Shown: positions 27,728-35,720 of the stretch, piece by piece | How the letters are laid out: each line of letters begins with the position of its first letter | Position numbering within the stretch: position 1 is the stretch's first letter | Assembly (NCBI GenBank): GCA_903879335.1 | Contig: CAIRLC010000032.1 | Coordinates: 1-56,124 of the forward strand | DNA length: 56,124 nt | Direction of reading: 5' to 3' | DNA from: an uncultured Pseudomonadota bacterium | Lineage (GTDB): Bacteria; Pseudomonadota; Gammaproteobacteria; Steroidobacterales; Steroidobacteraceae | Position numbers and translations under genes: made by a program | The notes under the pieces: generated by a model | Database searches by the model: none | What the model was told of the DNA's origin: nothing | Seen by the model: the letters and a program-made list of their open reading frames with translations, nothing else

Positions 27728-28897
27728 ATGACCACCGACGCCGCAGATGCCACCGTGCTCGAACTGCCCCGCCTCTCACGCCGCCGCGCGCTCTTAGGCG
27801 CCGCTGCGCTCCTCGCGCCACTGGCGCCCTTTGCCGGGGCTGATGCGCAAAAACGCGGCCATGTCGCCAACGCAAATCCGACGCCCCGCGGCAGTGGCTT
27901 GATCCACATCGACGGCAATGAGAACCCCTACGGGCCGTCCCCCAAAGCCCGAGACGCGATCCTGGCGAGCATCTCGCGTTCACCGCGCTACGCGGACAGC
28001 GAAGTGGATGCGCTTGGCGGTCAGTTGGCGGCTGCGCATGGCGTGCCCACGAATCAAGTCATCATCGGCACGGGTTCGGGCGAACTCCTCAAGATCTCGG
28101 CGCTCATGGCCGCCAATCCAGGGCCTGGCGGCGAGATCATTGCCGCGGTCCCCACCTATGAAGAGCTGCCGGCGTTCGGCGCGCGACTCGGACTCACCGT
28201 GAAGGGCATCCCGGTGGACGCCAATCACCGCCATGATCTCGCGCGCATGTCGGCCGCGATCGGTCCGCAGACTCGTCTGGTCTATGTCTGTAACCCCAAC
28301 AACCCAACCGGCACCGTCGTGCCGCGCGCAGCGCTCGAGTCTTTCATTCGGTCGGTGCCGGCTCGCGTGTTGGTGGTGGTCGATGAGGCCTACATCCACC
28401 TCGTCAATGACCCGAACGCGGGCTCTGTCGACAGCCTCGTCAAAGAGGTGCCGAACCTGCTCGTGTTGCGCACCTTCTCCAAGATTCACGGTCTGGCCGG
28501 CCTTCGCGTTGGCTATGCGCTCTCGCACGAAAAGACCGCCGCGACGGTCGCCGCGTGGGGGCTCAGCTACCCCAACATCACCGGTATCATGGCCGCCACG
28601 GCAAGCCTTGGTGACCATGAGTTCCTCGACAAAACGCGCGTGGCGCTCGTAAGCGACCGCACTCGCGTGCATGCGGCCATTGATGCGCGTGGCCTGCCGC
28701 GGGCCGATTCGCAGGGGAACTTTGTATTCTTCGACACCGGCGGACCGCTGAAGCGGTTTCAGGAGCGGATGCTCGCTAAAGGAATCAAGGTCGGCCGCCA
28801 TTTCGACGGCTACGACACCTGGGCACGGGTCTCCATCGGCCTGAAGCACGAGACCGATGCGTTTCTGGCTGCGCTGCCAGAGGCCCTGGGCGCCTGA
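27728..28897 (+). CDS. HisC-like PLP-dependent aminotransferase with Tat-type leader
   Basis: 389 residues. The start at 27728 is chosen because GGAG (27718-27721) sits 6 bases before it; the ATG at 27722 touches that site and the frame's first codon at 27716 is a TTG. The catalytic body matches the histidinol-phosphate aminotransferase fold: GNENPYGPSPKA, VYVCNPNNPTGTV, VVDEAYIHL and the PLP-binding Lys in TFSKIHGLAGLRVGYAL. Before it is SRRRALLGAAALLAPLAPFA, a twin-arginine-like signal ending near GADAQ. If real, this is a periplasmic PLP enzyme. No his genes lie nearby, so a role in histidine biosynthesis is unlikely. Confidence 0.85.
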   Translation: MTTDAADATVLELPRLSRRRALLGAAALLAPLAPFAGADAQKRGHVANANPTPRGSGLIHIDGNENPYGPSPKARDAILASISRSPRYADSEVDALGGQLAAAHGVPTNQVIIGTGSGELLKISALMAANPGPGGEIIAAVPTYEELPAFGARLGLTVKGIPVDANHRHDLARMSAAIGPQTRLVYVCNPNNPTGTVVPRAALESFIRSVPARVLVVVDEAYIHLVNDPNAGSVDSLVKEVPNLLVLRTFSKIHGLAGLRVGYALSHEKTAATVAAWGLSYPNITGIMAATASLGDHEFLDKTRVALVSDRTRVHAAIDARGLPRADSQGNFVFFDTGGPLKRFQERMLAKGIKVGRHFDGYDTWARVSIGLKHETDAFLAALPEALGA

Positions 28898-28899
28898 GC

Positions 28900-29787
28900 A
28901 TGGCGCCGTCGACGATCAAGCCGAGCGACCCACGGGTTGAGACCCTGGTGGCGAACCCGTCCTATCGCTCGGCGGATCGCGACCTCGACTTCATTGCCTC
29001 CGACGACCTTCGGGATTTCCGCCTAGCACTCGATTACGAGAAAGCGGAGCTCGCCTTGCGGGCGCACCAAGTGCGCCACGCCATTGTGGTCTTTGGCAGC
29101 GCCCGAATTACCGCACCGGAGGAGGCACAGGCGTTGGTTCAGGCCGCCGCCGCCGCGCTCGCCAACGCGCCGTTCGACCCCGCCTTGCAACACGCAGTGG
29201 CCAAAGCCGAGCGGCGCGCTGCGCTCTCGCACTGGTACACCGTGGCACGCGAGTTTGGTCAACTCGTTGGAAGCCTGCCACTGGATGCCACGGGTTATCG
29301 GATCGTGGTCATGACCGGTGGTGGGCCTGGCCTCATGGAAGCCGCCAATCGTGGCGCGGCCGACGTCGGTGCGGTCTCGGTGGGGTTGAACATTGAGTTA
29401 CCGCGCGAGCAGCAACCGAACCCCTACATCACGCCGGGTCTGTGCTTGTCCTTCCATTATTTTGCAATGCGCAAACTGCATTTCATGCGGCGCGCCGCCG
29501 CCCTCGTCGCTTTTCCGGGCGGATTCGGCACGCTGGATGAGTTGTTTGAGACACTGACGCTCGTCCAGACTCGACGAATGCCGGCCGTACCGATCGTGCT
29601 CGTCGGGCGCGACTACTGGGACCGTCTGATCAACTTCGACCACTTGTTGGCCGAAGGACTCATCGAACCCGCCGATCGCGGCCTCATCGCTTACGCGGAG
29701 ACGGCAGAGGCGGCCTGGCAGGCCATACTCGATTGGCATACCGCCTGCGGAACACCCGGATTTCCCGCGGCCGACTGCCGCCCTTAA
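28900..29787 (+). CDS. LOG-family (TIGR00730) nucleoside 5'-monophosphate phosphoribohydrolase
   Basis: 295 residues with a Rossmann-like fold and the defining motif PGGFGTLDELFE near residue 205, plus MTGGGPGLMEAANRGA. LOG proteins release the base from (cytokinin-like) nucleoside monophosphates; many bacterial members act on AMP or other nucleotides. The N-terminal ~70 residues are an extension often seen in proteobacterial homologues. It begins 2 bp after the aminotransferase stop, so it is co-transcribed. Its TAA stop overlaps the HutD-family stop on the other strand within TTAA. Confidence 0.88.
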   Translation: MAPSTIKPSDPRVETLVANPSYRSADRDLDFIASDDLRDFRLALDYEKAELALRAHQVRHAIVVFGSARITAPEEAQALVQAAAAALANAPFDPALQHAVAKAERRAALSHWYTVAREFGQLVGSLPLDATGYRIVVMTGGGPGLMEAANRGAADVGAVSVGLNIELPREQQPNPYITPGLCLSFHYFAMRKLHFMRRAAALVAFPGGFGTLDELFETLTLVQTRRMPAVPIVLVGRDYWDRLINFDHLLAEGLIEPADRGLIAYAETAEAAWQAILDWHTACGTPGFPAADCRP

Positions 29788-30350
29788 GCCTCGTTGGGGT
29801 CGAACTGGGCGAGCCAAGCCGCGCCTGCTAACAGCGTGATCGTGTGTCCAGCACCGAAACGCAGCGCGTCGAGCGGCGCAAGGTCGATGAGCTCGCCATC
29901 AACCGATAACTGCGCAACGCCCGGCGCCGCCACCACGACGGCCGTCGCGGCGGTGGACGACACGGGTGCTGCACGCACCAAGCGCTGCAAGGCATGCTGC
30001 CAGAGCCCGCGACGACTCATCACATTGAGATCGGTGACGGCAGCACCGACCAAGCGCGCAGAACACGGCGCATCCGCCGCGAAGGCGAGCGGTTCGCTGG
30101 TCGTGTCGAGTCGCACAGCGGGTCGGTCAGCGATCGACAAGTGCAACTCGCCGCCGCTCAGGACCGCCAGCGTCCGCTCTACGCCCTCGAAGCACGAGAA
30201 GGCACCGTCCTCCACCACGGCGGCGGTGCTGATTCGCCAGTTGAAGGTATCGATCGAGGCGTCCGGCGGTTCGATCGCAATTTCGACCGTTTCGCCCTTG
30301 CCATTCTTCCAACGCATCCGTCGATGCGCATGACTCAAGAGCCGTTCCAT
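29784..30350 (-). CDS. HutD/Ves-family cupin protein
   Basis: 188 residues from the ATG at 30350, with AAGGAAC upstream. The pattern RMRWKNGKGETVEIAIEPPD, then NWRISTAAVVEDGAFSCFEG, is diagnostic of HutD. HutD is a double-cupin protein linked to histidine utilisation or cold stress in other bacteria, with no established reaction. There are no other hut genes in the window. It lies 38 bp after the last T4SS gene on the same strand but is unlikely to be part of that system. A 7-bp inverted repeat (AGCGCGT/ACGCGCT, 30364-30389) separates them. Confidence 0.85.
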   Translation of the reverse strand: MERLLSHAHRRMRWKNGKGETVEIAIEPPDASIDTFNWRISTAAVVEDGAFSCFEGVERTLAVLSGGELHLSIADRPAVRLDTTSEPLAFAADAPCSARLVGAAVTDLNVMSRRGLWQHALQRLVRAAPVSSTAATAVVVAAPGVAQLSVDGELIDLAPLDALRFGAGHTITLLAGAAWLAQFDPNEA

Positions 30351-30388
30351 CACAGTTCCTTTTAGCGCGTATCGCAAGGATAACGCGC

Positions 30389-31399
30389 TTAAGTGTCCGC
30401 CGCGTCACGCCACCACAGGGCTTTTACGACGCGTCGGTCACCCTCTTTTGCACAATAGACCACAACGTCGAGCACTGCGTGCAGCACGCGGCGTAAATCG
30501 GTCAGCGACAAATCACGCCCGGCCGCGGATTCTCGCACGAGCAGTGACACTTGCTCGATCGCCAAATCGACGCTACCGGCATGGACGCTCGTGATGGATC
30601 CCGGATGGCCGGAACTGACGTTACGCAAGAAGTGGTAGGCCTCCTCACCGCGCAACTCAGCCAGCAGAATACGGTCGGGACGCAGGCGCAAGGAGGCCTC
30701 GAGCAGTTGCTTGGCGCTCACGCGCGACCGACCCTGATCATCTTTTGAATAATAGAGATGCACAGCATTGGGATGCGCCGCGAGATCGAGTTCCGCCGCA
30801 TCCTCGATACTGATCAGCCGCTCCTCCGCCGGTATCTCCCGGATCAACGCTTTAGTCAGCGTGGTTTTCCCAGAGCCCGTGGCCCCAGCGACGAGGATGT
30901 TGAGACGAGCGCGCACCGCCAGCGTGAGAAACTGCTGCCAAGCGCCGGCCGCGTAGGCCGCCGTCAGCGCACTGATTTGACTGCCGCGGCCTTCACCGCT
31001 GGCACAAGCGGCAAACGCACCACCGCGAGCCAAATCCTCCAAGGTGTAGAGCCGACCACTCGGCCGCCGCAGGGAGAGCACCACACAGCCGGCCGCCGTC
31101 GCAGGCGGCAGAACGACCTGTAAGCGCTCCCCGCTGGGCAAGGCCGCCGACAATAACGGTGTGTCCGCGCCGATGCGTTGTTCGGTGCGTGTCGCCACCA
31201 ATCGCGCAAAATGTTGCGCCCACGCTAGCGTCGCCCAGGGCGCCTCCTGTCGACTCCACCCCGACGAACGCTCAATCCAAAGCTCACCCGGGCGCTGCAC
31301 ACAGATCTCCGTGACCTCAGGGTCAGCGAGCAGCCAGCCTAGCGGGCGGGTGTACTGCGCCAAGGCCGAGCCGCCGTCCTGCACTTCAACTGTCGCCAT
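30389..31399 (-). CDS. virB11: VirB11-type secretion ATPase
   Basis: 336 residues from the ATG at 31399; the frame runs on upstream inside virB10. This hexameric ATPase powers pilus biogenesis and substrate transfer from the cytoplasmic face. It has the Walker A GATGSGKTTLTKAL near residue 165, an Asp box (LISIEDAAELDL), a Walker B-like (RILLAELRGEEAY) and the conserved His in SSGHPGSITSVHAG. It is the last gene of the virB operon and overlaps virB10 by 14 bases. No strong ribosome site is seen, so coupling to virB10 is likely. Confidence 0.95.
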   Translation of the reverse strand: MATVEVQDGGSALAQYTRPLGWLLADPEVTEICVQRPGELWIERSSGWSRQEAPWATLAWAQHFARLVATRTEQRIGADTPLLSAALPSGERLQVVLPPATAAGCVVLSLRRPSGRLYTLEDLARGGAFAACASGEGRGSQISALTAAYAAGAWQQFLTLAVRARLNILVAGATGSGKTTLTKALIREIPAEERLISIEDAAELDLAAHPNAVHLYYSKDDQGRSRVSAKQLLEASLRLRPDRILLAELRGEEAYHFLRNVSSGHPGSITSVHAGSVDLAIEQVSLLVRESAAGRDLSLTDLRRVLHAVLDVVVYCAKEGDRRVVKALWWRDAADT

Positions 31400-32465
31400 G
31401 AGACACCAATTGATACACGTCAGAAAAATCAACGTCGGCGGCGACGATCACGTCCACTCGAGCCCCCGGTTCAACCCGTATCGTCGGTGGAATGTGGATC
31501 GATTGACGTAAGGCTTCGGTCGCCACATCGCGCGACCCTTGGACGTTGTAGACCACACCATTACCGGTCTGCCGTCGATTCATGAGCGCGCTCACGGCGG
31601 TGTCGATCACCGACAACATCACCGCCGCACCAAAGCGTTCGGTGGTGTGACGGTCGATCGCACCCGGTACGCCAGTACGGCCGAGCGCATCGGTCGCCGC
31701 CGCGGCAAGTGGCAAGAGCAAGCCTTGCGGCGTGCGCGCTTCAGTCCAGGTGATCCCCACCCGCGCTTGGCCGGGGCGCACATCGGCGTGGGTTTCGCCG
31801 ACCAGTCGGGAGCCTCGCGGCAAGAGCACCACCGTGCCGTCCGCACCGTACACATCGCCCGACAACACGCAGGTGGCAAGACCCGGCAGCGTCGAATCCA
31901 CCGCGGTCTCCAAGGTGCAATCCAAAAAAGATCCGCGCGTTAACAGAAAGCGCTGCGCCGGCAGTACGGCGGCGTGCAGCACCTTCACGGGTGACCGCAC
32001 CGGCGCCTCGGACACCGGCGCGGGTGCGGCCACCGCCATCGTCGAGGGCTCGACGCCCGTCGTCGGTTTCAGCATCAGCGGACTCGGCGTGCGCCGCGTG
32101 GCGCTCGCGTTCGGCGCCGGACTGAGGCTCGGCGGCAGTGCCGGCACCGCCGGTATTGCAGTGCTCGTGGATGCGACCGCCGTGGCTGCAGGATCGTCAC
32201 CGAGCGGTTTTTCGGGACGCGCGACCTCGTCAACGGTCAATTTGGGCAATCGCATTTCGGTCGTGGCGCTATGGGGGCTTCTAGATCGGCCACTCGTCAC
32301 GACGGCCGGCTGGTGGCGGTGCCAGTAATAGGCCACGACCACACCAACGCTCACCATCACAAGACAGACCCCGAAGAGGGTGCGGTACATCGCCGCGCGG
32401 CGTGCGACACCGGGCGATTCAATGGCATCGCCCCGTTCGCCCGCGACCGTCGCGCGGGCCGTCAT
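31386..32465 (-). CDS. virB10: VirB10-type T4SS core component
   Basis: 359 residues. A cytoplasmic tail, an inner-membrane helix (YRTLFGVCLVMVSVGVVVAYYW, residues about 27-48), a long Pro/Ala-rich periplasmic linker, then the TrbI/VirB10 domain with LTRGSFLDCTLETAVDSTLPG and VLLPRGSRLVGE. It spans both membranes and senses ATP use by VirB4 and VirB11. Its start overlaps the virB9 stop as ATGA. Confidence 0.95.
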   Translation of the reverse strand: MTARATVAGERGDAIESPGVARRAAMYRTLFGVCLVMVSVGVVVAYYWHRHQPAVVTSGRSRSPHSATTEMRLPKLTVDEVARPEKPLGDDPAATAVASTSTAIPAVPALPPSLSPAPNASATRRTPSPLMLKPTTGVEPSTMAVAAPAPVSEAPVRSPVKVLHAAVLPAQRFLLTRGSFLDCTLETAVDSTLPGLATCVLSGDVYGADGTVVLLPRGSRLVGETHADVRPGQARVGITWTEARTPQGLLLPLAAAATDALGRTGVPGAIDRHTTERFGAAVMLSVIDTAVSALMNRRQTGNGVVYNVQGSRDVATEALRQSIHIPPTIRVEPGARVDVIVAADVDFSDVYQLVSHGDS

Positions 32466-33232
32466 GGCACGGCTCCGCGCACCACGCGATCCGTGGCGGG
32501 ATCGACCGTGCCGTTATCCGGTGCCGCAATGGCGCGCTCAACGCTCCGGTTCACCAGGCAACCTGCGAGGCCACCACGTCGTAAAGACAAACGCCCCGTC
32601 ACGCGATGCACGTAAACCGTTGCGCCTTCCACGTGCGTATTGGCGAGCGACAGCGATCCATCACCATTTTCAACATAGACCGCCGGTAATTCCGTGGCTC
32701 GACTAAAGGTCAGGCGAGTCATCAATCCGTCGTCTTCGGCGCGCGCGGGGCGCAGATCCTTGGGACCGGCGTAGGCATAGTCGGTATTCGTGACGGCTCG
32801 CTTCGCTGGAATGACCGGCGGCAGTACGGCGGCCGGGGGCGTCGGTGGTGGATAGTGAAAGACGACCGCATACACGAGCTCGCCGGGTTTAGGCGCCCGA
32901 CCCATGGCGCGATAGTCCACGTAATAGACGCGCCGGTCGGTCAGAATGGTCAGGTTAGTGCCGGATGAGGGGGTTCTAGGCTTCAGAAACAGGTGATTTC
33001 GTTCCGCTGCCGCCTCAACTAAGGACGAGTCTCCGGCGCCGAGATTGACGAAGCGTTCTTCGGGGGCGAACTCTAAGTGGACGTGATAGCCGACAAACAG
33101 CGTCAAGGGCAGCACAATGCCAGGTTCGTACTGCACGTGTTTGACGCGGTCATCCTCGTCAGCCCGTGCAGATAGAGGCAAGGAGAAGACCGTCGCCACC
33201 GCGGTCGCGAGAAAGGCGCGACGGACGCTCAT
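32462..33232 (-). CDS. virB9: VirB9-type T4SS outer-membrane core component
   Basis: 256 residues with a signal peptide (FLATAVATVFSLPLSARA). It matches the CagX/VirB9 family: the N-terminal domain has the GYHVHLEFAPEE region and LFLKPRTPSSGTNLTILTDRR, and the C-terminal domain ends near RRGGLAGCLVNRSVERA. It joins VirB7 and VirB10 in the outer-membrane pore. ATGA overlaps link it to both virB8 and virB10. Confidence 0.93.
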   Translation of the reverse strand: MSVRRAFLATAVATVFSLPLSARADEDDRVKHVQYEPGIVLPLTLFVGYHVHLEFAPEERFVNLGAGDSSLVEAAAERNHLFLKPRTPSSGTNLTILTDRRVYYVDYRAMGRAPKPGELVYAVVFHYPPPTPPAAVLPPVIPAKRAVTNTDYAYAGPKDLRPARAEDDGLMTRLTFSRATELPAVYVENGDGSLSLANTHVEGATVYVHRVTGRLSLRRGGLAGCLVNRSVERAIAAPDNGTVDPATDRVVRGAVP

Positions 33233-33936
33233 GAGACACCTCCATGGGACTCACCACTCGAGTCGCCCACCTCCGGTTCGCGCCGGTATTCGATGACTTT
33301 AAAGCCGAGCGGATTGGCCGTGCGCAGCTTGAGATCATCCGAGGGTTGGGTGAAAGTCGCCGAGATGGTCGCCACCCAGTCATCGACGCGATCTTGTGCA
33401 CCGGGCGCCGCCTGCGTGGCGCGCCGGAAACGGACTTGCGCAATGTTGATGGTTTCGTCGCGCTTTAAAAACGCGATGGAGCGGATCTGAACGGTGACGC
33501 GACTGCCATCGGCGTACCGGTTGAGCGGCGACTCGGGATTGGATCGCGCCCACAGATGCGCCCAGGCGGCATTCATCGCCGCGTTATGAAAAGCACCGGT
33601 CCCCTCGTAGTCTGTTTCCGCGAGTGCCGCGATATAGCGCTCTCGACGGGTCACATACTCAGCGAGCAAGTGCCGCAATACGGCCTCTGGCAGATCGGCC
33701 TGACCGACGTACTGGGGCACGACGTCGACGACACCAGATGAGGAGTCGACACGAACCACATAAGGCTCGGTGCGCTTGAGTGGCATCGCCACGACGAGTG
33801 CAGCCGCCATCACACCGGCCACTGCCACCGCACCGGTCGCCAAAAACATCATCGCTCGCGCGCGACGCCGATCTTGCTGACGCTCGTCATGCAACCAGCG
33901 CCGAGCATCGTCGTAATAGCTGTCATGGTCAGCCAT
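33229..33936 (-). CDS. virB8: VirB8-type T4SS assembly protein
   Basis: 235 residues. A short cytoplasmic N-terminus precedes a single membrane helix (MMFLATGAVAVAGVMAAALVVAMPL, near residues 29-53) and a periplasmic VirB8 domain (LLAEYVTRRERY, with a C-terminal NPLGFKVIEYRREPE that is very typical). It nucleates assembly of the pore. The first codons overlap the virB7 lipoprotein stop region, and its stop overlaps virB9. Confidence 0.94.
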   Translation of the reverse strand: MADHDSYYDDARRWLHDERQQDRRRARAMMFLATGAVAVAGVMAAALVVAMPLKRTEPYVVRVDSSSGVVDVVPQYVGQADLPEAVLRHLLAEYVTRRERYIAALAETDYEGTGAFHNAAMNAAWAHLWARSNPESPLNRYADGSRVTVQIRSIAFLKRDETINIAQVRFRRATQAAPGAQDRVDDWVATISATFTQPSDDLKLRTANPLGFKVIEYRREPEVGDSSGESHGGVS

Positions 33937-34057
33937 GGTTGGCCTCCGAAGCCGTCGAATTCACGGGCTCATAGGGTCCAGTGCACGGGTTTGCTGGGTG
34001 ACTGGCGCACGCGGCAAGCACGAGCGCCGAGATCATCCACACGAGATGACGCTTCAT
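33929..34057 (-). CDS. virB7: VirB7-like small outer-membrane lipoprotein
   Basis: 42 residues, below usual gene-caller cut-offs. The minus strand reads MKRHLVWMISALVLAAC and then ASHPANPCTGPYEPVN: a signal sequence with a lipobox (LAAC, Cys17) followed by a short Pro-rich tail. AAGGA lies 8 bases before the ATG. It begins 2 bp after the virB6 stop, and its last codons overlap the virB8 start. Position between virB6 and virB8, size and lipobox all match VirB7, which anchors the pore to the outer membrane and binds VirB9. It also carries a second Cys (CTGPYEPVN). Confidence 0.85.
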   Translation of the reverse strand: MKRHLVWMISALVLAACASHPANPCTGPYEPVNSTASEANHG

Positions 34058-34059
34058 GA

Positions 34060-34998
34060 TCAAATCCTTGGTGGTGAATAAAGGGTGGTAGAAGTCGTCG
34101 GCATTGCCGGCGTCGTGAGGTAGGTGTATCCCTGCGTGCCCAGTGAACTGACTGCGCGCCGCAAGCCGTCGACGCCGCGATCCACGACCCCTTGGGTGGC
34201 CAAAGCAAAGCCGCCCGCCAATCGCGCAGACATGGGCATCACTTGCAGCAAGACCAAGATCACAAGGCCCGCGGCTAGAGCGAGGTTGAGCGCATCGACG
34301 GTCAGCAGGTCGCCACCCCGCGCGGCGGTCTGGTCGGCGTAGGTCGACAACAAGTCGAGCAGCAGGGTCGTCACCATCACTGTCAGTACGGAGACGAGGC
34401 CGTAGTTGGTCAGTTCGTGGATCCAGGCGTCGAAGAGCCGCCTGGTGGCGTCAAAGAGCGTTAAGAGAATGAATAGCGGCCCGAGCGCTAATAAAATCGC
34501 GAGCGCGATTTTCGACAGCGAGATAAGAAATAACGTGTAGAGACAGGCGAAGCCGACCAGTAGATAGACCAAGAGTCCAGCGATATAGAAGCCCCCGTCG
34601 CCGGTGAGCAGGCTACCCTTGCCCCACAAGGTGTCGGCAACCGCTCCGCCGCGAGCCCAAATGGCATCAATCAACGACACCGGACTTTGCGCGCCGACGA
34701 GGGCAGCCGCCAGTTCCGTCGGTCCTTGGTAGAACACCGCCACGAGCACTTCGTGGTACGCCCACAGATGCAAGGCCACACCAAACACAATGAAGAGCGT
34801 GAAGATGCGGCGTACGCCCTCCATCAAGGGTTCTTCAATCTGCCCACGTAAATGCATCCATCCCCAAAACATCACGTACAGCACACCGAGCGTGCCTGCC
34901 ACCGGCTGTAAAGCCGTAGCCAGATCGCCGGCATGCACACTGACGTAGGTGGCGAGGCGTGCATCCAACCAGGTCCAGAAGTTCTCAAAGAACATCAC
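34060..34998 (-). CDS. virB6: VirB6-type polytopic inner-membrane T4SS protein
   Basis: 312 residues with several membrane helices, including GTLGVLYVMFWGWMHL, ILLALGPLFILLTLF and VSVLTVMVTTLLLDLL. The sequence resembles the TrbL/VirB6 family, as in FDATRRLFDAWIHELTNY. VirB6 forms part of the inner-membrane channel. Its start overlaps the virB5 stop by 4 bases. Confidence 0.92.
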   Translation of the reverse strand: MMFFENFWTWLDARLATYVSVHAGDLATALQPVAGTLGVLYVMFWGWMHLRGQIEEPLMEGVRRIFTLFIVFGVALHLWAYHEVLVAVFYQGPTELAAALVGAQSPVSLIDAIWARGGAVADTLWGKGSLLTGDGGFYIAGLLVYLLVGFACLYTLFLISLSKIALAILLALGPLFILLTLFDATRRLFDAWIHELTNYGLVSVLTVMVTTLLLDLLSTYADQTAARGGDLLTVDALNLALAAGLVILVLLQVMPMSARLAGGFALATQGVVDRGVDGLRRAVSSLGTQGYTYLTTPAMPTTSTTLYSPPRI

Positions 34999-35720
34999 GG
35001 CACCGGATTGGTGGGGATGAAGCGCGATGCAAAGCGACCGTGGCCTTTCACCACGGCTTCACGGGTGGCGAGTTCCCGCGCGTCCCGTTGCGCGTCCGCG
35101 TAGTGATCCAGGGCTGCAATCTTCGCGTTCTCGTTTTGCAGCATGGATTGCTCCGCGGCAATGCGCGCTTGCAGGTCGGCGATGGCTTTAGCGTCCGGGG
35201 CGGCCGCGATCTTGTCGATCAAGACACCGAGCGTCGTGAACCGATCGCTGGACCTGGCGTAGGCCTCACTCATGAGCGCCTCACGCATCGCAATCGTCTG
35301 GCGCAAAGCCCCTAAGCGCGCCACATCAGCGGGCGGCAACTGCGACAGGTCCTGTGCCGTCAGCACCGCATTCCCTGATACATACTGATTGATGCTCGCC
35401 GATAATCCACCGTAATTGCCGTTACCGACAGTAGCCGCCGCGATCCCCGCCGCATCTAAGGGCAAATAATTCCGTTGTGCAGCGGAGAGCGGCAGCAGCT
35501 TCTCCATGCCGCGCCAACCCGTCAGGGCAACGCGGGTCTGCTCCATTTGCAGCAGCTGCAGACGCATGGAGGACAGCTGCTGTTGCCAGGCGCTCATTTG
35601 CTGCACCAGTTGATTGACGGCGGCGACATCAATCACCGCGAACTGGGCCTGCGCGGGCGCACTGATGGCACAGACACCGATGGCAACCAGGGAGGCCATC
35701 AACGAACAACGGTGGGTCAT
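34995..35720 (-). CDS. virB5: VirB5/TrbJ-type minor pilin
   Basis: 241 residues from the ATG at 35720, which overlaps the virB4 stop as ATGA. A signal peptide ends at AISAPAQA; the mature start QFAVIDVAAVNQLVQQMSAW and the helical QQQLSSMRLQLLQMEQ region are typical of VirB5/TrbJ. It is expected at the pilus tip, with a role in recipient recognition. The frame's earlier ATG at 35765 lies inside virB4 and is not favoured. Confidence 0.9.
   Translation of the reverse strand: MTHRCSLMASLVAIGVCAISAPAQAQFAVIDVAAVNQLVQQMSAWQQQLSSMRLQLLQMEQTRVALTGWRGMEKLLPLSAAQRNYLPLDAAGIAAATVGNGNYGGLSASINQYVSGNAVLTAQDLSQLPPADVARLGALRQTIAMREALMSEAYARSSDRFTTLGVLIDKIAAAPDAKAIADLQARIAAEQSMLQNENAKIAALDHYADAQRDARELATREAVVKGHGRFASRFIPTNPVP

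Noticed and set aside
27980-28849. 289-residue minus-strand frame opposite the aminotransferase
   Set aside because: The plus-strand gene has all catalytic motifs; the antisense frame is a composition artefact.
30364-30389. Inverted repeat after virB11 as a terminator
   Set aside because: Followed by AAAAGG rather than a T-run on the operon strand; it may be an operator or chance.
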